Source: Zelopaecilomyces penicillatus
Lineage: Eukaryota; Ascomycota; Sordariomycetes; Hypocreales; Pseudodiploosporaceae
Assembly: GCA_005765155.1 (NCBI GenBank)
Contig: VCCP01000003.1
Location: 5,580,001-5,644,000 of the forward strand
Direction of reading: 5' to 3'
DNA: 64,000 nt
The translations under genes were made by a program, and so were the position numbers. Each line of letters opens with the position of its first letter. The stretch's first letter is position 1. This document shows, piece by piece, positions 21,432 to 30,422 of the stretch. The notes beneath the pieces are model-generated. The model did not search any database and was not told where the DNA came from. It saw nothing but the letters and a program-made list of their open reading frames with translations.

Positions 21432-21473
21432 GATGTCACTGTTACTGGTGGCAGCAACCCCCCTGGTTGATAG
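21432..21473 (+). pseudogene. In-frame remnant of a further repeat unit of precursor 2
   Basis: After the TAG at 21429-21431 the same frame continues for twelve sense codons. They begin Asp-Val and end Ser-Asn-Pro-Pro-Gly, followed by TGA then TAG at 21468-21473. In precursor 1 the corresponding place is Pro-Pro-Gly-Trp-stop. The TGA therefore sits where a Trp codon would be expected. Both ends of the unit look like point mutations to stops. Confidence 0.55.
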
Positions 21474-22931
21474 CTCAACGAATATGTCAATGTCGATAAA
21501 TGGCCTTCCCATTGACTCGATGGAGTCAGTCTACATATCAAACCATAAAAATAGCAAGGTTTTACATCATCGATAAAGACAAAGCCAACATATTAATTTG
21601 TTATGAATCTCTATCTAATACTACATTTAAAGCCTTGTGCATCATATCCATCTGTCACATTGTGATATGTATTACATGCTGGATCGTCATATGAAATCGG
21701 CTCAACGTCTCTGAAAACTGCAGCCGATGTTAAATTAACGCTGTAGCTATGTCAAAGTCATGGTGTTACTGTGATTTACTACATGACAGGCACGATTTGT
21801 TAAACCTTTCCGCTAGAGGCGCGTAGCATGTACGCAACATGCAGCAACATGTACGGCCATGTGAGAGATCCGATTTAGCAAGTTGCAAAGTAATAATTAC
21901 AGAGCTTCTTTCCCTTTCTGAGTAAAAGTGTTCTATTTGAAGCTCGGAAAATCAACTCTGGACGATGAGAGATTATCAGATCTCTGAACCAACATTGCTT
22001 GGCTCACAGGTAGAATTGAAATGTGAGCAACCTTGCCTGTGTTCTTTAGACTTGAAACAGTATTTCTTTTTTACTAATACCAAGCAGTTCTCACTGCTCT
22101 TTTGCGACAAGGCCGGAGCAGTTGTGCCTGTCAGCTTCTTTGTTCAAGAATATCTGACCGAATGTCTTGCTGTAGGTAACAGGAGCAATACCCTAATAGG
22201 CTTTCATTTCTAACTATTTCTATCCAATAGATCAACACCAAAGCGGCAAGGTCGCTAAGTGTTTCTATGAAGAATGAGCCTATTCGGGTGGCCCATTTAA
22301 ATGCTCCTGATCATACCTCTAACACGTTACAACCTGGCCAGAGACGTCCCGGAGCTGGAACAGCGGGGCTAGGCAGTCATCAGCGATAGCAATGCGCTTT
22401 GCTACGGAATTCGCATCATTTGAGCTACAGTTGAAAAGAAAAACTCTTCTAAAGACAGCGCCGGCAAAGGTACAGATGTTAATTCTGAGGATGAGAGAGG
22501 AGTTGCTAATCGGGCTTGAGAGAGCTCATTTTCCCGGTATGTCATATTCGCGTCTATTCCAGTATGCTGGCGAAAGAAATTTGTGCTTCTGCTTACCTAT
22601 GGCCCAATTCACGTACGGCTTTTTACTTGAAGAGAAGATCCATCATGTCGGACTGTCTCCCCAACAGCACCATCGACGGAGTGCAGCTGAATTTATTATT
22701 GACGACTAGTCATATGTATCCATCTATGAGACGGAGACGGATATTCAAAACTGTATGAATACTTCGTCAGCAGGGTCAGTTTTCTATCTTTCCTTCTCCT
22801 TCTTTCATGCTTTACAAGTTCATCTACAAATACCAGCCTATTAACTCCAACATTTTAATGGGTATAGAAGCATCTCCACTATGGGCGTTACTGGAGAGGC
22901 ATCGTGGAGCTTTTGCCATACAAGTTCGTAG
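21474..22931. other. Intergenic, no clear gene
   Basis: AT-rich sequence. Open frames of 80-105 codons at 21965-22213 and 22392-22709 have no recognisable domains, and no convincing start context or splicing. Confidence 0.45.
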
Positions 22932-24039
22932 ACATCCAAAAACACATCGTTTAAAAAGAGCAAGAAGGTCACGATCACATACAGTGTAAGCGTTTCTTTC
23001 CGATGATTCTTGTCATCATACTAACTGAATCAAAAGCTTCCTCGCATCACCGTGTTTCATGATGGCCGTAGTCTAGAGCTCACCCAGAATGCGACAAGGC
23101 TCTGCGATGAATTGAAACGAGAGCAGATCTGTACTTGTTAACTTTCCACCACCATATGCCAGGGCCGGTCGCTGTCAAAGGATTGAGAAGCTGATCCAAA
23201 ATAGGTGTATTCTTTAGCAGCAGAGTACAGTTGGGTGGCCGTCTCTTTGCCACCGAACATGTTTCTTCTAGCTCTAGCAAAGACATAGCCAAGTCGATGA
23301 AGGTGGCAGCTACATGTTCATTCAGCGGCTATGACTCATCTGCATCTCTTTCTGCCTCGCATGAAATGGGAGATGATAGCTCAAGACAGGAGGCTAGGAG
23401 TATTCCTACCGTAAACTTGACCTGGCAGGCAAGGTGATATATTGTTATGCAATAGCTTTGTTGGAAATAGCATTATATCAATGTGGATATTTTGGGACTT
23501 TCGAACCTGCGACTGACTGGTGAAAAGGCCGACCGATTGGGCTCCGACGGTGTCTTATTACTGGAATTAGAGACTTACAAACGTGGGAGAATCCACTGTC
23601 TAGAATCCCTGACTATTTAATTCAATAATCCGGTGTAACACAATCAGCAGCAAGACATGCTTGTTTCTACCCTCGACGTAATCGCACAGCTCCATGGTAT
23701 AGACTAGCTTGTTGCCAGAGCTAACGGTTAGAGAGTCAATACCAACCCTAATTTCAGTCCCAAAAAGACAATTTCAACTGAAAGGCTCCCGCCAATGGGC
23801 ATTACTCTTAATGGAACAGGTACGCCCAACGGCAGGTATCTGCTGAGCTTTCCTTACACCTCGCATAATCTCGGTACGTTAAGACGCCTCCATATTGTTT
23901 TTCGGGGTCCAAGCAAGGGCTTTATTCTAATATAGACATCACTACTACAGCCAAGGTCGCAGAAGTCAGCAACGAATCTCAAATCACCAAGAACGGGCAG
24001 CGTATCACATTTAGCATCGCGCCCAATCTTCAGTCTTGA
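22932..24039 (+). pseudogene. Fragmentary spliced gene of unknown function (exon set on plus strand)
   Basis: Four exon-like blocks with canonical junctions are visible. Block 22932-22985 splices over GTAAGC...ACTAACTGAATCAAAAG to 23037-23130, reading a frame that includes KVTITYS then LPRITVFHDGRSLEL. Further on, a block including 23795-23873 splices over GTACGT...TCTAATATAG (62 nt) to 23936-24039, reading GRYLLSFPYTSHNL then DITTTAKVAEV and ending at TGA. I could not join the first pair to the second with confidence. A frame stop sits just upstream of 22932, so the 5' end is missing or unresolved. The strong intron signals argue that this was a real gene. No family is recognised. Confidence 0.38.
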
Positions 24040-24446
24040 GGCTGTGCAGCACTGGGGCCCCAAATCGTCGCCTTTATGATCTGCTCGGATGTGCTCAAAT
24101 GTTTCATCTGGGTTGGAAATCAAAGATTATCTTGCAACGATACGTTCACTTTACTACATCGTTATGCCGATGCATCTGTTTCAAGGTAGTATGACAGCGT
24201 GATTGACAGAGATAAGACAGGATGAGGATGTCTGAGTAATGACAGATGTGGTCCAAATAGGACGTGCCCAGAATCTGCATCAATGTCATCCATTGGTCAG
24301 GAACTTGGATATTGAGAATATAGACACTAGGATGTGAAAGACATGATCGTAAGGAAATTTAGGTGTCAAGGCACGAAAAGTTTAGTCTAGCTGTTTCCTG
24401 GATTACATAGACTATTCCTTGCTTGGAAATTGTACTCTACTCTTGT

Positions 24447-25000
24447 CTACCAGTCTTTCTGTCCAAAAGCGTTTACCTTGGCATCTTCGTCACGCTTCCA
24501 GTCTTTCTGTCCAAAAGCGTTTGCCTTGACCTTATCCTCACGCTTCCAGTCTGGCTGTCCAAAAGCGTTTGCCTCGACCGTCTCCTCACGTTTCCAGTCT
24601 GGCTGGCCAAAAGCGTTTACCTTGGCATCTTCGTCACGCTTCCAATCTGGCTGTCCAAAAGCGTTTGCCTTGACCTTATCCTCACGCTTCCAGTCTGGCT
24701 GTCCAAAAGCGTTTGCCTCGACCGTCTCCTCACGTTTCCAGTCTGGCTGTCCAAAACCTCTGTTGGCCGCAGACTCTTCCTCGCGCTTCCAGTCTGGCTG
24801 TCCAAAACCTCTGTTGGTACAAGAGACACCTATCGTCATTAATTAGTACCTGTAACTCAACAATTCAATGAATTATTTAATCTCTTATATATACCTGAAG
24901 AGCAAGCAATATCCCGGTCCGCCAACGCCAGTACGTCCGCCGCAGGAGCGGCCAGACCCAAGCTTGCAGCCAACACAGAGGTAATAACAAATGCCTTCAT
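24447..25000 (-). CDS. Secreted Kex2-type repeat precursor peptide 3 (eight FGQ(P/K)DW cores)
   Basis: Exon 1 is 25000-24895 and exon 2 24829-24447. The 65-nt intron has a GTATAT donor, TACTAAT branch and ATAG acceptor. The product is 162 residues. Exon 1 is 106 nt, exactly as in gene 1, and encodes a near-identical signal peptide (MKAFVITSVLAASLGLAA) and the same Cys33/Cys39 pair across the intron. Eight tandem cores follow: six GFGQPDW/AFGQPDW and two AFGQKDW. Lys-Arg and acidic spacers (EETVEAN, EDKVKAN, DEDAKVN) separate them, and the protein ends Asp-Trp-stop. A three-unit block is duplicated head to tail. The core ending GQPxW resembles the C-terminus of Sordariomycete alpha-pheromones (recalled as ending GQPCW), but the pheromone cysteines are absent. 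It is probably processed by Kex2 in the secretory pathway; the function is unknown. Confidence 0.88.
24450..24823 (-). repeat. 48-bp coding tandem repeats with a 144-bp higher-order duplication
   Basis: There are eight units of 16 codons (one of 17). Units 3-5 (spacers EETVEA, EDKVKA, DEDAKV) recur in the same order as units 6-8, which points to a segmental duplication of three units. The last two units carry Gln-Lys-Asp instead of Gln-Pro-Asp. Confidence 0.82.
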
Positions 25001-25081
25001 ATTGATTTAAAAAAAAATGTAGAGGTGTGAGGATAATTGTCGGTTTTATGTCTAGTCAAGTCATGTGTAAAAATGGAGAGG

Positions 25082-25110
25082 GCATACCTTGCCTATTTAT
25101 ATTCTTGGGA
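25082..25110 (-). promoter_or_regulatory. Promoter core of repeat-peptide gene 3
   Basis: On the minus strand, CCCAAGAATATAAATAGG is followed by AAGGTATGCCC, 109-80 bp before the ATG at 25000. It matches the block upstream of repeat-peptide gene 2. Confidence 0.6.
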
Positions 25111-25691
25111 GGGGAACTGATTCATGTCAAGTTGGACTACATAATTCCAGTCATGACCAGTAGACCATGATAGTGAACGAACTTCCAAGTGATTGGAGTT
25201 TCCCATCCGACTGCCTCGGTACGTCAACCGCACTGTTTCTGGTTTAGTGTGAAGGCGACTCGCATCCTGGCCATGCAGCCATCGGTAAATGTAGCAGTTT
25301 ATCAAGAGAATGGTGAGATTTGAAGACGCTAGTTTCGCAGTGTGGGTATCAATCGGCAATTCACATTCGCAGTTGTTGCAAGCAGACGCCCATCAAATGC
25401 CGCGTTGGAAAAGTAAGCCACCCTTACTCGAAGTGCGTGTTTGCCAACACCATTTACTGCTTTGGGGAAACCAGGGTGCCGCTGAGTGAGACTGCATCAG
25501 CAACGGCACGTTTACGGGTAAATAAAGGCGAAGTGCCCAGAAACCCTTGTCATCTAAGCATTATGCAGACCGGCACTCGCTTTCCGGTAAGACAGCATTG
25601 GCCTGCTATCTAGAGTTATGGTTCAACAAATGTGGCGTCCTGTCAGTTCATCAAATGCAACCTTGAGCTGATTGCTGCTAACGGGTCTTGG
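25111..25691. other. Intergenic between repeat-peptide gene 3 and the next minus-strand gene
   Basis: Upstream region of the minus-strand repeat-peptide gene and 3' flank of the following minus-strand gene. No coding feature is recognised. Confidence 0.45.
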
Positions 25692-26439
25692 TTAGCATCC
25701 ATCATCCACCAGCCGTGCAAGACCTATGAGGGAGGCTTCATCGTGACAGCTAATATGCAACCATCCGTCCAGAAGTGCGAGATTGATGCCAGCCAGATAT
25801 GAGCAAGCTATAACCAATTGAGGCTCCATGTAGTTAATACCTGTAACGTGGAAAAAGTCAAAATCATCATAGATTTTCCCTTGTGCTAGATCGTGTATCC
25901 TTTCATATGGTTCGCAAAGTGCATTCTACATATTTACATGTTAGCTGTATGAAGACATCTGGAAGCGGGAAAACCAACGGCCTCAACTCCGCTGTGTAAC
26001 CCCATGCTGCTGCATACAACTGAGTCAGAGGCGTCAAATAGAGATGCAATATCTCACAACAGTCGATTGACAGAAACTTGAATGCCCAAACGCCCGAACC
26101 AGTAACCGATTCTGCATGCTTGAACAGCTGACCCGCATGGAGGAGTCGAGAACTGTCAGGGAACAAAGGCTGATTAAAGACATGAGGGCTGGATTCTAGG
26201 ACATTATGTCGCATCAACGGCAGGATGTCGGCGTGACTGGGCATTCTAGTAAAGTGGGCGTATGCACCCCATACACCTACGGCCCGCTTGTTCAACGCGG
26301 AGGTAACATTTTGATCATGAATTGGGTTACGAGATATATAAATGCATAATAGAGGGCAGGCTTCTTCCAAAATCTTGTCGTAATTGTAACATCTGGCAAG
26401 GCGGCATATGCGTTGTTGTGAGACACAAAGATCCACACG
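25692..26439 (-). CDS. Uncharacterised protein, two 3' exons; 5' end unresolved
   Basis: The frame from about 26439 to 25975 joins phase 0 to 25925-25692. The 49-nt intron has a GTTTTC donor, GCTAAC branch and TATGTAG acceptor, and the last exon ends at TAA. The joined C-terminal part is about 230 residues. It reads through segments such as AVGVWGAYAHFTRMPSHAD and, after the splice, NALCEPYERIHDLAQGKIYD. Both exons show even, protein-like composition without low complexity. The first exon has no ATG at its start, so it is internal. An acceptor-like TTTCAG lies at its 5' side, and further exon fragments lie up to about 26510. I do not recognise the family and assign no function. It could be intact, with small upstream exons, or a relic. 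Confidence 0.48.
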
Positions 26440-27440
26440 GCGGGCTGAAATTGATGGATCTTTTGCCAGTTTAGCATAACAGCCTGTTTCACTAGCTCCT
26501 AATGATCAATGAAGCATCCACTGTTGACAGCTGCGTTGACCTACATCGCCGGTGTTATGTCTCGTGCCCCAAATTAATGGTTACACGTGATGCTAAACGG
26601 AGTACTGTCATGGTGTCGAACTTGTCGCGGTCGGTTTGCATCCATCATCCTGCTGTTCACCAGAGGTAGCGATGGATTTCATATGTCATCTCCATCTTTT
26701 TAGTGATGATCAAGTACCAAACTTCATTGTGATTAGTCTGAAGATCTACTGATGTAGAGGTGATAGCTGGACGGCAAGTCAGGCCCCATTTCGGTGGCTA
26801 GTGACGGCGGGCGGGTGCGTCGAGTATTTACCAAGGGGTATTAGCTAGATCACAGTGGGAGCCGCCAAATTCAGGGCCAAAATCAGATTTACAAGGTTTT
26901 CAGGGGCTCGGAAGAGTGATTGATCGATGTGGCGGACTACTTTCACATGACACGTTGCTCCCGTTGGCGCCCGCCAAAAAGGGCCAACGTTGGCTTACAA
27001 TACAATCTAGTTATCTCACATCATAGAAAGTCGATTTATGTCATCAAATCAAGACAACATGGTCATGTTATCATGCTGTGAAGAAGCGTCATGTCGGCTC
27101 ATTGAATGCGGACCTTCTCAGTGGTGAGGGAACGTCTATAGCATGCCAACAAGGCGGTGTCTTTTGAGTTCGAGCATATTGCGATCGCCAAAGGTACTAT
27201 AGGGGGAATACGGGATCTTTATTTCCGCAATAGTCAGCGGAGCAACACTTTCTAACTGAGATGTTGAGTTCTCAAGCATATCAAGAGTGTTTGTCGTGAC
27301 ATGGGTGACGTAGAGATACATATATTCGGCATCGTCTGCTTTCGTCACAAGCAAGTGAGTCGGTCTATGATGGTTAGCAGTGTGTTCCGGACATCAAAGT
27401 TGGCGTGCGTAAGTCCTGATCAAATAGAAGCTGCGAACTG
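26440..27440. other. Mostly unassigned; one coding-looking minus-strand end at 27136-27354
   Basis: The minus-strand frame 27354-27136 (72 codons, ending at TAG) has balanced composition. It could be the last exon of an unrecognised gene whose upstream exons I could not find. Elsewhere the stretch shows only short frames. Confidence 0.3.
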
Positions 27441-27782
27441 TTGCGGATGGTGTCCTTCTACGGGCAATGTGCTGCGCAACAGCCATTGATGCGCAGGCTA
27501 TACGTCGGTCTTCCAAGTTTCGCATCTGGTTTTGCCACATCCAAGTTGAGAAAAGCTGCGATGCCGCATTTGCCCGAGGTCAGCGAGGGTTGTATGATCC
27601 AAGTCATTGCTGCCATGGAGCAGGGATCGAGTGTTGAGGGGATCCAAAAAGTTGATGGAGGCCCCATCACATTATTCTCGTCTATTCTAGGTTCGCAAGA
27701 TAATATAGCACAGTTACTCAAAGTAATCGAACTGCCACGAAAGCGAAATTTGGTTTGTTTACAACTCACTGTCAGTAGCTGA
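27441..27782 (+). pseudogene. Possible cytochrome P450 fragment
   Basis: A 113-codon plus-strand frame contains a stretch (GSSVEGIQKVDGGPITLFSS and beyond) that loosely resembles the P450 segment before the I-helix. The intact P450 at 48334 has SHPTIFHELLSS there. Heme-binding and ExxR motifs are absent. An overlapping 130-codon minus-strand frame is an alternative reading of the same DNA, so the assignment is weak. Confidence 0.25.
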
Positions 27783-28227
27783 ACCCAAATGACCAGCCGA
27801 TATTTTTTTGCTAACCAGATATCCAACAGGCAGGCTTTCTGCTCGAGCACGGCCGCGAGAGCACATATTTTCGATAAATGCGCACTGTCTTTAGCAAGAA
27901 GCCTGATTTCGCTTCTATCATTGACATCAGACGCCTGACAAAGTTGGGATTGGGTGGGTGCACCAGTCTGGTGTAGGCTAGCAAGTCAAGGTCGGCTGTT
28001 GTCCATTTGGGCCGTTCATAGTGTATCTTCGATGAAATGATTCGGCTATCTTCAATCTTCGTTTCGAGGAGTTGTTTGTTGGCGACTATGATTCACGAAA
28101 CGACAAACAATCGCGTTATGTAAATTAGCCCACCTCTGGTTTAAGTTGAGACGCGCTGTACAAGGAAAATTGTTCCCCCGCTCCGTATCAAGGCATCTTG
28201 TAGTTTGGGTAACGGTAACATGAATAC

Positions 28228-29451
28228 ATGAAATATCAAACATCCGTTATGGAAGATCCATACTTTCGCTTGGTGACTTCTATAGCCTCATTTAACAGAT
28301 GCTTCACAAATGAAGGCCATAAAAGATTTACTGATCTTACATATAAAGCTGCAAGCGACTGGGGGCGGGAGGAACTATTCGCATATCGGGTGATTCGTCG
28401 TCCCCAGCAACCAAACATCTTACCAATATTGTTGCAACATGATTCGCCCTTACATGAGCCCATTCCAAGTGAGATTAGGAATTTTTTAGACGGCCCTAGA
28501 CAGGGGAGTTTAGATGCGACTGAGCATGCTCTGGTGCGCGAATATGGTGTACTCGGGCTAGTTTGGGCAGCCTTGGCAACTTTCAAAGGAAGTCACCTCC
28601 GCCGCCTGGTTGACACGTCTGACATCTCCAGACAGGACAGCAGTGGTGATTAAAGTGCTGGGAGACAAAAGCGCATTAGGCGGAATACATCAAAAGAGGA
28701 CTACGTGGTTTCAAGCCAGCTCCAAATTGGATCAAGTAGTCCCTTAGCAGATGACTCCCAAGGATCATCCGTTGGATACGTTGACAAGGAATCGCATCTA
28801 CATGAGTTGCCGCCGGAAGATGGTACAGTTCGGCTTGTATCGTGCGTTCTTCGCCATTTCTTACTCTTCTCGCCTCCACAAGATTCAAACTCATTGTTAT
28901 CCGTGGTCGAATTCCGCGATGCAAAATTTAGACTCGAAGCGTGGACTCCAAACTATAAGCGGAGACTCGTGTTCACAGATGATGGAGGCCTCTGTCTACG
29001 TCAGGTAGTGGGAGGCGTATCCAGAGTAACTAAGAACTGCGTGGCTATCCTCGCAGCGAAAAACCGCTTCCTACACATCGATGACGGGAGCCCTGTCATT
29101 TCAGACAAATGTTTTGCGCAAATGACCTGTGAAGCACTAGCGGCTAGACTTGCTGATCCAACAGATGGATTTCAGCCGGGAAGGTTTGTCACATCCAAAT
29201 CAAACTGCAACACGTATGCAGTGAGCTGATGCACACAGAGTAGGGTTATCCTCATCAATGCCACGCAGCATTACATTTGCTTCCTCGAGTTTGAGATAAG
29301 CGACGACTACCTCAACGACTTTGAATCTGCAACATCGCAATCCTTCATCCACGTCACTGCGACTCCGTGGTTCGATATCAGCTCGAGAAGCGGTAGGTGT
29401 AACATAAGGGAAAATATGTGCCGTCTCATGAGCCTGGCCAGGAAGTCCTAG
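28228..29451 (+). pseudogene. Decayed fungal hypothetical gene with one in-frame stop
   Basis: The frame starts at ATG 28228 and reads 141 codons to TAA at 28651-28653. It then continues in the same frame without other breaks to about 29183. A probable intron (GTTTGT at 29184 to CACACAGAG) removes a further TGA, and the frame runs on to TAG at 29449. The C-terminal part contains LINATQHYICFLEFEISDDY and a Trp-Phe-Asp motif. Together these recall a widespread, unnamed fungal hypothetical protein, but I cannot name the family. No plausible intron covers the TAA, since the candidate interval is under 45 nt and lacks a proper donor. A nonsense mutation is the simplest reading, and the near-intact frame suggests recent inactivation. 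Confidence 0.5.
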
Positions 29452-30422
29452 TAGAATGGAAATTGATATTCACTCACAAAGTTAGAAATATATTTATTTA
29501 GCATATGTTGTCCCGCGTTCTTCTGATATGTGGAGAAGGGAACTCTATTATTACTAACAGAATTTCAAGGGCACATACATGGCCTATTCTGAATTGACTT
29601 AATTTATGTAGCAAGAGTTTTAGACTTTGAGAAGACTCAAATCTGCATACACCATGCTGCGGAACCCGAATGGCTCATACGGGCGTCAAACACCGACACC
29701 TGCCGAAGCTTATCGACGATGTCGGTTATAAGCCACTCAGCCAAATGTGCACATAATCTCCGATTTTGCTGTAATACTCGGGGAATGTCAGCACTGGGTC
29801 TACTAAAATAGATAAAAACTGCATACCATGAATTTCTGCGTCTATCTGCCATAGGGGACGTAGGTTGCCTAGTACAACTGAGGGAGAACAAGCAAAGTGG
29901 ACACCGCCAAAGAGAGACTGCACGGAAACTGCCTTACAAAAGACCGAGGTGAATACGTCATCCTCTTTTGGTTGCAGAAACTTGGTTTCAAAAAAAAAAA
30001 AAAAAAAAAAAAAGGAAAAGAGGAAAAAGAAAAACTAAACTTGCGAAGCTCCCCGAGGACAAAGTGGAATGCTTCGCAGTAGGCCGTGCTGGCGAAGTGT
30101 AATATGCAAGCCCCTATTAACCATCAGTAAAAGGATCAATCGACAGCAAACAGCATGATGTAGTCTTGTTAACCCGGTTATTCCTACAATACCTTGATAT
30201 ATAGACATTGGCAGCTCTTTGGCGTAAAAGCGAAGTCGCCATGACGGCTCACAGAACGAGTGCGGGGTTGGCAAATAAGATGCATGTCTCAAACGAATAT
30301 CCAAGTCGTCTCGAAAAGGGGCAGATACAATACTACGTTGAGATTTCAGATAAAACATATGAAATAGCTCGCTAACCCCACAGATAGAAAGCTGACATTG
30401 AGGGGGAAATCGCGATTCAATC
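29452..30422. other. Intergenic, with promoter of the S53 peptidase
   Basis: Contains a homopolymer A tract and short frames without support. The last 200 bp before 30423 presumably hold the peptidase promoter, but I see no clear TATA box. Confidence 0.45.
29990..30013 (+). repeat. Poly(A) tract, 24 nt
   Basis: Uninterrupted run of A followed by GGAAAAGAGG. Its length may be unreliable in assembly. There is no evidence that it is a retroposed poly(A) tail. Confidence 0.8.

Noticed and set aside
23490..23530. tRNA B-box-like GGTTCGAAA on the minus strand
   Set aside because: The T-stem does not pair and no box A or acceptor stem is found.
18990..24823. CRISPR-like arrays
   Set aside because: The 48-bp periodic sequences are coding repeats without conserved repeat/unique spacer alternation, in a fungal genome.
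24423..24846. Plus-strand repeat frames over precursor 3
   Set aside because: Shadows of the minus-strand repeats. No signal peptide or shared leader on the plus strand.
29990..30013. Poly(A) tract as the tail of a retroposed element
   Set aside because: No target-site duplication or upstream retroelement sequence is visible.
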